Assembly: GCA_016871515.1 (NCBI GenBank)
Contig: VHDE01000015.1
Location: 1-64,000, forward strand
Length of the DNA: 64,000 bases
Origin: Verrucomicrobiota bacterium
GTDB lineage: Bacteria > Verrucomicrobiota > Verrucomicrobiia > Limisphaerales > SIBE01
Direction: 5' to 3'
Shown: piece by piece, positions 56,591 through 64,000 of the stretch
Numbering within the stretch: the first letter of the stretch is position 1
Layout of the letters: each line of letters opens with the position of its first letter
The notes under the pieces: model-generated
What the model saw: only the letters and a program-made list of their open reading frames with translations
Told to the model about the DNA's origin: nothing
Database searches by the model: none
Program-made: the position numbers and the translations under genes

Positions 56591-56633
56591 CACAAAGGCG
56601 CGCGCACGGAACACGTACGACGAGCGCTTCGAT

Positions 56634-58124
56634 TTAGAGCGTCCACCCCTGGCGATATTCCCGACGGACGAATTTGTCGGCTTCGGGTGTATTCTTGGCT
56701 CGCATCTTCGGGCCGTCCCAGTCGAGGCGTTTCCCAACGCCGACGCCCATCGCCACGCAGCCAAGCAAGATGATCTCGGTCAGGTAAGCGGCGATGTCGA
56801 AATTGCTGTAGGCCGGTTTGCCGCCGCGAATGGCGTCGAGCCATTCTTTCTTCTGCATGAGATCGCCATTGCCCGAAGGCAGCCTCGGGATGGTTTGTTT
56901 GATGCCGCGAATCGCTTCGTGCTCGACGCTCTTGCCATCCTCGGTCGTTCGGGCGTTCTGAAAGGCTTTGTCTCCTTGAAGCATGAAAACAAATTGAGAG
57001 CCGTAATCGTCGGGTGAAAATATTCTGCCCTTATCTCCGATGATGAGACAGCCGCTCGCGGGCAAGCGGCGAGGTCTGGGACTTCCTTGCCGGTCCTTCT
57101 GTGTTTCCACCCAATCGAGAATCTCTTTGGTCAGGTCTGGATGCGGACGAAGTAATTTCACTGAGGTATCGTCAGGGCTGCCGTCGTACCACCAGAACTT
57201 CAGGGGAGGCAAACTGCCCCGCGTCGGGAACTCAAACCGAATTCGCGAAGTCTTCGGATAGGTGTCGGGGAATAATTCGGACGTTTCCTCGCACTCGACA
57301 ACATTCGGGTAGCCCATCTTCAGCGCGCGGAAGGGCATGTTAACGGTGTGACAGGCCATGTCGCCCAACGCGCCGGTCCCAAAATCTCTGCGCCCGCGCC
57401 ACGCGAAGGGATGATAACCTTTGTTGTAGGGCCGCATCGGCGCAGGACCGACCCACAAATCCCAATCGAGATTTTCCGGAACCGGGACTTCACCTTCCGG
57501 GCGAGCGACGCCTTGCGGCCAGATCGGGCGATTGGACCAAACGTGCAGTTCGAGCGGTTTGCCGATGAGCCCGGCCTGAATCACTTCGACGGCGCGGCGG
57601 AGGTAAGGACCAGCGCTGCCTTGATTGCCCATTTGCGTGGCAACTTTCTTCTCTTTGGCAAGTTGACGCAGCGTGCGCGCTTCAAAGACCGAATGCGTGA
57701 GCGGCTTTTGGACATAGACGTGCTTGCCCATTTTCATTGCCATCGCGGCTGCGCAGGCGTGCACATGGTCCGGAGCTGAAATAATCACGGCGTCGAGGCT
57801 CTTGCCCAGGCGATCGAGCATCTTGCGGAAATCCTGGTAACGCGCGGCCTCCGGATATTTGGCCCCTCGCTGGGTCAACGTGTTTTTGTCCACGTCGCAC
57901 AGCGCGGTAATATTTTCTCCAAGTTCGGCGACGTTGTCGGTGTCGCTGGCGCCTTTTCCGCCAGCGCCAATCACTCCAACGTTCAGTTTGTTGTTGAGGT
58001 TTTGACCGCGCAGAATGTAGGGGCCGGACAACGCCGCAGCGCCAATAGCCAAAGAAGATTTCGTCAGAAAGTTGCGACGGCTGATCGGAAAAGCCGTCCC
58101 AGGCGTAGGGGATGAATTAGGCAT
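56634..58124 (-). CDS. Gfo/Idh/MocA family oxidoreductase, Tat-exported
   Basis: 496 residues. The Tat leader is FPISRRNFLTKSSLAIGAAA LSGPYILRG. NAD(P) fold at GVIGAGGKGASDTDNVAE, then the conserved VIISAPDHVHACAAAMAMKM GKHVYVQKPLTHSVFEAR (catalytic Lys in the EKP-like QKP), and PWAWRGRRDFGTGALGDMACH-type ending FGTGALGDMACHTVNMPF. A C-terminal GFO_IDH_MocA C2-like domain runs to VGVGKRLDWDGPKM. The glucose-fructose-oxidoreductase type suggests sugar oxidation in the periplasm; no partner gene shows the substrate. Confidence 0.92.
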   Translation of the reverse strand: MPNSSPTPGTAFPISRRNFLTKSSLAIGAAALSGPYILRGQNLNNKLNVGVIGAGGKGASDTDNVAELGENITALCDVDKNTLTQRGAKYPEAARYQDFRKMLDRLGKSLDAVIISAPDHVHACAAAMAMKMGKHVYVQKPLTHSVFEARTLRQLAKEKKVATQMGNQGSAGPYLRRAVEVIQAGLIGKPLELHVWSNRPIWPQGVARPEGEVPVPENLDWDLWVGPAPMRPYNKGYHPFAWRGRRDFGTGALGDMACHTVNMPFRALKMGYPNVVECEETSELFPDTYPKTSRIRFEFPTRGSLPPLKFWWYDGSPDDTSVKLLRPHPDLTKEILDWVETQKDRQGSPRPRRLPASGCLIIGDKGRIFSPDDYGSQFVFMLQGDKAFQNARTTEDGKSVEHEAIRGIKQTIPRLPSGNGDLMQKKEWLDAIRGGKPAYSNFDIAAYLTEIILLGCVAMGVGVGKRLDWDGPKMRAKNTPEADKFVRREYRQGWTL

Positions 58125-58336
58125 GCGAATTTCCTACGCTGATTATTTTGCTTGGACAAGTGAATTTTGCCTCTCTGGGACATCGAGGAGCGGCAGCAAG
58201 ACCGCTGCGTTCTGCGCGCGTAAATGCGGCCTTTACGCTGTAGAACACCTCCTCAGAACCGAGAGCGTTCATCTCGACGCGATCTTCGGCAACGAGCGCC
58301 TTCTCTGCAGCGCGGCCGCTGATCGATGCCTTGGAA

Positions 58337-58852
58337 CTACTCTCTCGAAGCGATCCGAATGCTCTCAACAGCGACGCGAACGGTCGGCTTGCTCTTTTCC
58401 CCGCCGCTCCCGGCAGTTGTAGGCCTATCGCCAATCCGTCCAAGGACATCATCGCCATCGATGAGGCGGCCAAAAGCAGTGTACTGGCGATCGAGAAAAG
58501 TTGCGTCAGCGAGGCAGATGAAGAACTGACTGCCGGCCGAGTTGGGATCTTGCGAACGAGCCATTGAAATGACGCCGCGCACATGCGATTTGTCATTGAA
58601 TTCGGCTTTTATTTTGTATCCTGGCCCACCAGTTCCCACGTACGGATCATCGGTTTTGCTGAGAGGATCGCCTCCCTGAATCATGAAATCTTTCACGATC
58701 CGATGAAACGCTGTGCCATCATAAAATCCCTCGCGCGCTAGTTTCTTGAAATTGGCCACCGTAATTGGCGCGACCTCCGGCCAAAACTCCAGAATCATTT
58801 CACCTTGGGTGGTTTTTATGATGGCCAATTCGTCATTCTTATTGTCGTTCAC
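58337..58852 (-). CDS. cyclophilin-type peptidyl-prolyl cis-trans isomerase
   Basis: 171 residues from GTG 58852. Active-site sequence YDGTAFHRIVKDFMIQGGDP, then GVISMARSQDPNSAGSQFFI (Q-F-F motif), FLDRQYTAFGRLIDGDDVL. No signal peptide, so cytoplasmic, in contrast to PpiA. It speeds proline isomerisation during folding. About 210 bp downstream of it is the start of the Gfo/Idh/MocA gene on the same strand; a co-transcript is possible. Confidence 0.93.
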   Translation of the reverse strand: MNDNKNDELAIIKTTQGEMILEFWPEVAPITVANFKKLAREGFYDGTAFHRIVKDFMIQGGDPLSKTDDPYVGTGGPGYKIKAEFNDKSHVRGVISMARSQDPNSAGSQFFICLADATFLDRQYTAFGRLIDGDDVLGRIGDRPTTAGSGGEKSKPTVRVAVESIRIASRE

Positions 58853-59318
58853 AAAAGCGATAAAATTACCTGTTGCGAGTAAAGTCTATCTCAATGTTCC
58901 GCGTGAAAGCAGGTATGGCCGTTGCAAATTGCCGCGCCCGCTCATAGGGGCCAAAGTAGAGGGGAGACCGGAGGACAGCAAGCGGTAAAATAGAGATAGA
59001 GAGGCAGGATGCCCGCCGCTACCGACAACGTCGCCATGCGCTGTGTGCTCTGCGGTTCCTCAAGCCTAAGAAACGATCCTGCCGTTGGATTCGGCTCACC
59101 CTTGCCAAGAATGCAGGGCTCTCCCTGATAGACGTTGCCACGAACAGACCTAAGGTTGGCTATCGAATGGTGACGTATCCTTATTGGACGCAGTCTTCCA
59201 ATCTATCGGGCGTCAGCACCGGATACCGGCGTTACGCAATGACCCGAGTGTTCTTCCTCTTTGTTGAGTTTGGTCCTGACTGTTCTGCCATCAACGAATT
59301 CCAGCCCCATCTTACTTG
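58853..59318. other. intergenic stretch, no recognised gene
   Basis: 466 bp. It has a short family I-like arm (GCAGGATGCCCGCCGCTACC at about 59006-59025). Near 59230-59300 hydrophobic frames (TRVFFLFVEF; LLSLVLTVLPSTNSSP) could be the lost signal peptide of the following hydrolase, but they are not in its frame. Confidence 0.4.
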
Positions 59319-60249
59319 ATGCCTCTCGGCATAGCTTTGGAATCGTATTCTTATCCTTACCCCGTGCAGAATTTTTCCTTAGACATCGAGGGCGAGCGCG
59401 TCCGCATGGCCTACATGGTTATCTTGCCAAGCTGCCAGACGTCAGGCCGAATCGTGCTTTTGCTCCACGGCAAAAGTTTTTATGGGAGCTCCTGGAAGGA
59501 GACAATTAAGGCACTGTCCGAGGCCGGCCATTTGGTGGTGATCCCTGACCAAATTGGTTTTGGAAAATCGTCGAAGCCCAGTCTCCATTATAGTTTTGAT
59601 TTGCTCGCTCAGAATACCGCTCGGTTGCTCGATTTTTTTGAGCTTTAAGAGGGTTGCCCTTGTAGGCCATTGCGTCGGCGGCATGTTGGCGGTGCGATTT
59701 GCCCGCAATTTCCCTGATCGCGCCAGTCACCTGGTTTTGGTGAACCCGCTCGGCTTGGAGGATTATCGTTTTAGAATTCCTCCCCCAAGTCGCGGTCTTT
59801 TATTTGAGCGAGAAATGAATGAGACGAACGTCGAACAAATCCGAGCTCACTTCCAGCGTTATGTTGCGAATTGGAAACCCTCGGTCTACCAGCATTTCGT
59901 CGAGGTCCGCGCTCGGGTGACTTTGACTGGCGAGTACCCGGGATGGGCAAAGGCTGCCGCCCTCATTGATGAAATGATCTGCCAGCAACCAGTGCGCCAT
60001 GAGTTCTTCTTGATTGACCCACCGACACTTCTGGTCATCGGCCAGGCCGATCGCACCGCGTTCGGACACGGGTTGGCGAGCGACGCGGTCCTCGCGGCTT
60101 TAGGGAACTTCCCCCTTCTCGGAAGAGCCGCTGCGAAAGACATTCCACGTTGCAAACTCGTCGAACTGCCAAACGTCGGGCACATTCCGCAGCTTGAAGC
60201 GCCGCAGGAATTTCACAAACCTCTGCTCGATTTTCTCAAGCCGCAATGA
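59319..60249 (+). pseudogene. alpha/beta hydrolase interrupted by one frameshift
   Basis: Frame 1 (59319-59648): FSLDIEGERVRMAYMVILP, VLLLHGKSFYGSSWKETIKA and VVIPDQIGFGKSSKPSLHY, ending LLDFFEL-stop. Frame 2 resumes KRVALVGHCVGGMLAVRFAR NFPDRA and runs to the stop at 60249 (NPLGLEDY; LLVIGQADRTAFG; LVELPNVGHIPQLEAPQEFH). The break is at CTTTAAG (about 59644); removing one T would join LLDFFEL to KRVALVGH. The nucleophile elbow is GHCVGG with Cys instead of Ser. The family is usually secreted with about 330 residues; no signal peptide is in frame. It could be a sequencing error or a real inactivation. Confidence 0.7.
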
Positions 60250-60297
60250 TTAATTGGCGCCCTCAAAACGCCACGGCGCTTTTGGGGATAACGCACC

Positions 60298-61335
60298 ATG
60301 CCTAGGAAAATTGTTTTGCTGACGGCCGGTATTACTGGGGCCGGGCCTGCGAAGACCGCCATCAACTTGATTCGCTACAAGGCCGGTGAAGTCGTCGCGA
60401 TTTTCGATCAGGCCCACAGCGGGAAAACCAGTCAGCAGCTGTTCGGAATCGGTGGCGCGATTCCAGTGATTGGCTCGCTCGAGAGCGCGCCGGATGCCGA
60501 TACTCTCGTCGTTGGTGTTGCTCCTACTGGCGGCAAACTGCCGGCTGAGATGAGAGCCGTCATTCTCGACGCGATCTCCAAAAAGATGACCGTGGTTTCC
60601 GGGCTGCACGAATTCTTGAGCCAGGACTCGGAGATTGCGCGCGCCGCGCATGAGCACGGCGCGAAGCTTTTTGATATTCGCAAGAATGCGGAACGGGATG
60701 TCGCCCACCGACGAGGCATCGGCGAAAACTGTCTTCGCATCCACACCGTCGGCCATGATTGCAACGTCGGCAAAATGGTCGTTAGCCTTGAACTAAGCCT
60801 GGCTTTGCAGAAGGCGGGCTTTGACGCCAAATTCGTTGCCACAGGACAAACCGGCATCATGATCGAAGGCGATGGTTGTCCTATCGATGCCGTCGTCTCC
60901 GATTTCGTAAATGGAGCCGCTGAGAAACTGGTTCTCGCCAACCAGCACCACAACATTCTGCTCATTGAAGGGCAGGGGAGTATCGCGCATCCGAGATACT
61001 CTGCGGTGACGCTCGGCTTGCTCCATGGATGCATGCCAGATGGGTTGATTCTCTGCTGCGAGATGGGACGCGAGACAGTGGCGGGGATGGATTCGTTCAG
61101 AATCCCGCCGCTCTCCCGTTTAAGAGAGCTGTACGAAACGATGGGCAACCTCATGCATCCCTGCAAGGTGATCGGGGTCGCCGTGAATGGCCGAAGATTT
61201 TCGGATCAACAGGTTGAAAACGAATGCGAGAGACTCAAGCGAGAGATGGTGCTGCCTGTCTGCGACGTTCTGCGGCAAGGGCCGTACGAGTTGATGGAAG
61301 CTGTCCTCAAACTAAAGTCCGAACTGAAAAAATAA
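60298..61335 (+). CDS. DUF1611 family protein (D-glutamate N-acetyltransferase DgcN-like)
   Basis: 345 residues. An N-terminal Rossmann-like domain (about 1-130) has RKIVLLTAGITGAGPAKTAI and VVSGLHEFLSQD. The C-terminal P-loop-like domain (about 150-340) has RIHTVGHDCNVGKMVVSLEL, KFVATGQTGIMIEGDGCPID and LLIEGQGSIAHPRYSAVTLG LLHG, all DUF1611 hallmarks. Some members acetylate D-glutamate (DgcN) and are paired with DgcA. The usual enolase-superfamily partner is not seen within the window, so the substrate remains open. An NAD-epimerase label from older annotation is unlikely. Confidence 0.8.
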   Translation: MPRKIVLLTAGITGAGPAKTAINLIRYKAGEVVAIFDQAHSGKTSQQLFGIGGAIPVIGSLESAPDADTLVVGVAPTGGKLPAEMRAVILDAISKKMTVVSGLHEFLSQDSEIARAAHEHGAKLFDIRKNAERDVAHRRGIGENCLRIHTVGHDCNVGKMVVSLELSLALQKAGFDAKFVATGQTGIMIEGDGCPIDAVVSDFVNGAAEKLVLANQHHNILLIEGQGSIAHPRYSAVTLGLLHGCMPDGLILCCEMGRETVAGMDSFRIPPLSRLRELYETMGNLMHPCKVIGVAVNGRRFSDQQVENECERLKREMVLPVCDVLRQGPYELMEAVLKLKSELKK

Positions 61336-61891
61336 GCTGGCTGATCCAGGAGGACTTAATCGGGTTGTTGGAAATTTAGCCCGCTACCTCCTTTGAGCGG
61401 GCCACAGCGTTGAAGAGAAGTCGCGAGCACTTTAACAAACGCCGGACTGTTGCCTATAGGGGAAACCCTGGATCTTGCGTCGGAGAATCTCTGTAGATGC
61501 TTCACTAAGCTTCACTAACCTCGACCCGGTTTTGCCTTGTCAAGGCCCGGATGGTGTGCACGATCCTATGCGGGAATGAAACATCGCTCACACCGCCGAA
61601 AAAAGATGACGAAGTTTGCCGACAATTACGGCCTGCTTGTCTTCAAAGTTCTTCTGGCGGTTTTTGGGGCGGCCCTGGCGGGCGTAATTACCTACTTCAT
61701 CTCGAAGACCCCAGGGCGGTTTTGAGGGTCCGATCAAGGCAAGCCAACAGCCGCTTCGTGGATGCCAACTGACCCAGAATTTGACTCACGTTCCGGTAAC
61801 GTTTCTTCTTTCCATTGGGTAATTGTTTATCGGCTGAAGGACTTCAACGCGCAATCCTTTCGGGGCTTGGCTGATTATCAAGAGTGAAGGC
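61336..61891. other. intergenic stretch; possible small membrane peptide at 61606-61725
   Basis: 556 bp without a recognised gene. ATG 61606 could encode 39 residues (MTKFADNYGLLVFKVLLAVF then GAALAGVITYFISKTPGRF) with one hydrophobic helix. No RBS of note is seen before it (CCGAAAAAAG) and there is no family evidence. A direct repeat TTCACTAAGC-TTCACTAACC lies at about 61501-61520. Confidence 0.3.
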
Positions 61892-61967
61892 TGGTGGAGC
61901 CGAGGGGATTCGAACCCCTGACCTTCTCATTGCGAACGAGACGCTCTACCAACTGAGCTACGACCCC
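61892..61967 (-). tRNA. tRNA-Ala (anticodon CGC)
   Basis: 76 nt, encoded CCA. The cloverleaf folds fully: acceptor GGGGTCG/CGGCTCC, D arm GCTCAGTTGGTAGAGC, anticodon arm TCTCG-TTCGCAA-TGAGA, T arm AGGGGTTCGAATCCCCT. G3:U70 and A73 are the alanine identity elements. The anticodon loop TTCGCAA gives CGC. An integrase gene begins 91 bp from its 5' end. Confidence 0.93.
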
Positions 61968-62057
61968 AACCAATTTATAATGAGTAACTTAAGAGCCGAC
62001 TTTGAGGGCTTAAATTCCGTCTTGTCAACCGGTTTGGTATACCGATAAAATCAACCC

Positions 62058-63110
62058 ATGTCACAAGGAAAGCAACCAACCTTCCTAAAGGTGGGCGAAT
62101 GTCTCTATCGTTACTCATCGAACAATGTTTACTACGTTGTCGTAAAGCATCAAGGCAAGATTATTCGGCGGAGTTTGGAAACGACCGACCCAGAGATTGC
62201 CAAACGGGCACTCAGAAAGTTTAAGGACAATCTGCATAAAATCGATCCAAGTGCGGGGAAGATCACCATTGAGGAGCTTGTATCCAAATACTTGGATTCG
62301 ATTCAATACCTTGATACAAAAACAATTAAGACTCGTTCTGCAATCGCCAAGCAATTCAAAGAAACTTGGCCAAGTGGGATAAGCCAACAGGTCCGAGATG
62401 CCAAACCATCCCATGTCGCAACGTGGTTGGGAAAGCATCGAGAACGACTGAGCAAGGCCACGTTTAACGAGTATCTGCGGTTCGCCAAGAAGCTATTCGA
62501 GTTGGCAATCAATGACAGAATAATAATTGAGAACCCTGCTGAAGGAATCAAACCACTTAAGCGAGAGAATCCGATTCGGCTTACGCCCACCTGGGAGCAA
62601 TTTCAAGCCATCGTAAGAAACATCAGGGAGCAGCAGTTTAACGCTGAGGCCGCAGATTCTGCCAACTTTGTGGAGTTTCTGGGGCTTGCGGGGCTAGGTA
62701 ACTCCGAGGCTGCAAATCTAAAATGGAAAGACATAGATTTCATCACTGGACGCATCACAGTCTATCGGAATAAGACCGACCAAGGGTTTGTGATCCCACT
62801 TTATCCACAAGTGAAACCGTTTTTGGAGCGGCTGAAACCAACCGATTTCAATCCAGAGGGCTCTGTCCTCAAAATCAAAGACGCCAAAAAAGCAATCACT
62901 GCCGCTTGCAAAAGACTGGGGTTTCCTCATTTCTCACATCGTTCCTTTAGGCGGTGTTTCGTCACGCGGGCCATCGAATTGGGAATCGATTTCAAGACCC
63001 TGGCGGGTTGGCAAGGTCACCGTGACGGGGGCGTACTGATCGCCAAAACCTATAGCCATTTACGAATGGAACATTCTGAGGAAATGGCAAAACGTTTGGT
63101 GCCCGCCTGA
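62058..63110 (+). CDS. tyrosine-type site-specific recombinase (integrase) with atypical catalytic boxes
   Basis: 350 residues. A SAM-like core-binding domain spans about 70-165 (ITIEELVSKYLDSIQYLD; NEYLRFAKKLFELAI), and the catalytic domain about 180-345. Box I reads AGLGNSEAANLKWKDID, having Gly where the catalytic Arg (GLRxxE) is expected. Box II is SHRSFRRCFVTRAIE, with RSFR instead of HxxR. The third His is in GWQGHRDGG and the nucleophile Tyr is in KTYSHLRMEH. It could catalyse island excision and integration, but with non-standard residues. RBS-like ACCCATG-proximal sequence is weak. Confidence 0.85.
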   Translation: MSQGKQPTFLKVGECLYRYSSNNVYYVVVKHQGKIIRRSLETTDPEIAKRALRKFKDNLHKIDPSAGKITIEELVSKYLDSIQYLDTKTIKTRSAIAKQFKETWPSGISQQVRDAKPSHVATWLGKHRERLSKATFNEYLRFAKKLFELAINDRIIIENPAEGIKPLKRENPIRLTPTWEQFQAIVRNIREQQFNAEAADSANFVEFLGLAGLGNSEAANLKWKDIDFITGRITVYRNKTDQGFVIPLYPQVKPFLERLKPTDFNPEGSVLKIKDAKKAITAACKRLGFPHFSHRSFRRCFVTRAIELGIDFKTLAGWQGHRDGGVLIAKTYSHLRMEHSEEMAKRLVPA

Positions 63111-63380
63111 CTTCAAACACCCCCACTTGCACTCTGGTGGTCATAGGGTAAAATCCTATCGTCCTGCCACTCGTGCAGTTCCTTTTCGAATCCGTGAATT
63201 CGGCAAGGGAAAGAAAGCTGCTGGGCTGGGACAGAAATCTCTGAAAAGGTTGATGGGATTTCTTAATATTCCGTTGAGACCTGATGTTTTCAACGGTGCG
63301 AGTACATCCTGCAAGGCCGTAATATTTTGCTGAGCAGGAACCGATCTCGTCAATGAATGACGGGGTTATCGTTACTCGAT
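63111..63380. other. gap in the island, no gene recognised
   Basis: 270 bp after the integrase. A T-loop-like TTTTCGAATCC at about 63184 recalls a tRNA fragment but no cloverleaf can be built. It may hold the promoter of the excisionase-like gene. Confidence 0.35.
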
Positions 63381-63578
63381 ATGTTAGTTACATCAAAACC
63401 CGAGACCAATTCTCGGTTGTTCTTTGACACGAACGAAGTTGCCGAAATGTTCGGCGTTTCAACCAAAACTGTTTACAGGCTGTTGCAGCGAGGATTGCTT
63501 AAGGCATCTACGGCGTTTCGCCACAAGATGATTTCAAAGCAGTCTATCGATGAGTTCATTGCCAGAACCACCAAATAA
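63381..63578 (+). CDS. excisionase-like helix-turn-helix DNA-binding protein
   Basis: 65 residues from ATG 63381 (MLVTSKPETNSRLFFDTNEV); the frame is open 8 codons further but this start fits better. A MerR-like/HTH_17 domain: TNEVAEMFGVSTKTVYRLLQ RGLLKASTAFRHKMISKQSI, with the wing ending SIDEFIART. Such proteins act as excisionases or regulators beside integrases. Stop is 13 bp before the next gene's start. Confidence 0.75.
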   Translation: MLVTSKPETNSRLFFDTNEVAEMFGVSTKTVYRLLQRGLLKASTAFRHKMISKQSIDEFIARTTK

Positions 63579-63591
63579 AGGAGGAATGACG

Positions 63592-64000
63592 ATGAGCACA
63601 GAAAGCATCAGCATTGAAAACGTTGCGGACATTAGGGCAATCACCGGCTCCGAACCTGCATCTGAGTCATCCGGCCTTTTCAAAAGCGAGTTGACCAGAT
63701 TCGAGCAAGTGGCGAGTGAAATCTTAGGCGACGCAGAGCACGAAGATGAAACCCTGGAGCAGTTGGAAACCAAGATCGAATCTGGTTTGGCCAGCTTTGT
63801 TGAAGTCGGAATGGCGTTGAAGAAAATCAACGAGGGCAGACTTTACAAAGGCGTAGCCACCGACTTCGATAATTATTGCCTCGAACGATGGCAAATGAGC
63901 GGTTCCCATGCACACCGTCTGATTCGTGCTGCTGAGTGTTGGCAGGTGCTAAAAGAGCATGCGCACCAATTTGGTGAGACCCATTTTTTGCCAACATACG
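63592..64000 (+). CDS. phage/island protein of unknown function, truncated by window edge
   Basis: At least 136 residues, start ATG 63592 with AAAGGAGG 7 bases before it (the ATG at 63586 is too close to that RBS). An acidic N-terminus (SEPASESSGLFKSE; GDAEHEDETLEQLETKIESG) leads to a helical region LASFVEVGMALKKINEGRLY and FDNYCLERWQMSGSHAHRLI RAAECW. The latter resembles a segment found next to ParB-like or DUF3102-like domains in mobile-element proteins. Incomplete, so no function is assigned. Confidence 0.55.
   Translation, partial: MSTESISIENVADIRAITGSEPASESSGLFKSELTRFEQVASEILGDAEHEDETLEQLETKIESGLASFVEVGMALKKINEGRLYKGVATDFDNYCLERWQMSGSHAHRLIRAAECWQVLKEHAHQFGETHFLPTY

Larger units (their letters stand above)
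62000..64000. mobile_element. left end of a probable integrated genomic island
   Basis: The region contains an integrase, an excisionase-like HTH gene and a phage/plasmid-type protein, with a clearly lower GC than the rest of the window, directly beside tRNA-Ala. The island continues past the right edge, so its size and second end are unknown. No att repeat could be identified because the other end is not in the window. Confidence 0.55.

Noticed and set aside
58117-58596. 159-residue frame overlapping the cyclophilin gene
   Set aside because: Different frame on the same strand as the cyclophilin. The hydrophobic stretch is a by-product of that codon pattern.
63160-63215. Possible tRNA or tmRNA-like fragment with TTCGAATCC
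   Set aside because: No matching arms or acceptor stem could be built. Kept only as a note in the gap.

Overview
The window looks like a chromosomal segment of a Verrucomicrobiota bacterium, probably from the Pedosphaera/Limisphaera side of the phylum. This rests on family content and style, not on a marker tree. Supporting signs are a paired DUF1549/DUF1553 cytochrome-type protein and DUF1501 protein, a DUF2723 membrane-TPR protein, a Gfo/Idh/MocA protein with a Tat leader, a GyrA with the PVC-like HGEAVIYPTL quinolone-region sequence, a secreted-protein remnant ending in FYRLAKP, and gaps packed with small palindromic repeats. Most of the DNA is moderately GC-rich. The last 2 kb are visibly AT-richer.

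Layout. 0-2 kb: a secreted-protein start running off the left edge and a TIR-NTPase protein. 2-7.6 kb: a DnaJ-like chaperone, thioredoxin reductase, rhodanese, HisB, and an ECF sigma / anti-sigma / exported-protein operon. 7.9-13 kb: gyrB-gyrA. 13-13.9 kb: two truncated genes meeting at one junction. 13.9-19.1 kb: a WecA/MraY-type transferase, a GT4 glycosyltransferase and a DUF2723-TPR protein, all on the minus strand. 19.4-25.5 kb: a broken receiver gene, a TrmA/RumA-type RNA methyltransferase, a monooxygenase, a hybrid-looking histidine kinase, a DUF6483 protein and several gene remnants. 25.5-35 kb: an oxidoreductase, a hydrolase, an Smr protein, a class III cyclase, an MFS transporter, a DJ-1/PfpI protein, a DUF819 protein and a beta-lactamase-fold serine hydrolase.

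35.2-49.2 kb is the largest coherent system. It holds one minus-strand block: an outer-membrane porin, the five-gene urea ABC transporter (UrtA-UrtB-UrtC-UrtD-UrtE), a tiny HupE/UreJ-like membrane protein, then UreD, a fused UreAB, UreC, UreF and UreG. Together they would bring urea through both membranes, hydrolyse it to ammonia and carbonate, and assemble the nickel centre. UreE is absent, and UreG has a histidine-rich leader that may compensate. Nearly every larger gap in this block holds palindromic repeats. One 138-bp element sits in frame inside ureD, and the start of urtB lies in repeat DNA.

49.7-61.3 kb: YacG, a NIPSNAP protein, the DUF1549/1553 and DUF1501 pair, a HAD hydrolase, a Gfo/Idh/MocA protein, a cyclophilin, a frameshifted alpha/beta hydrolase and a DUF1611 (DgcN-like) protein. 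61.9 kb: tRNA-Ala(CGC). 62-64 kb: a tyrosine integrase with unusual catalytic motifs, an excisionase-like HTH protein and a partial phage/island protein, which read as the start of an integrated island.

Two themes stand out. First, at least six distinct palindromic repeat families occur, some nested and one inside a protein. Second, small deletions are frequent: at least six genes survive only as fragments, frame-shifted halves or internally deleted proteins. No CRISPR array, rRNA or transposase was seen.
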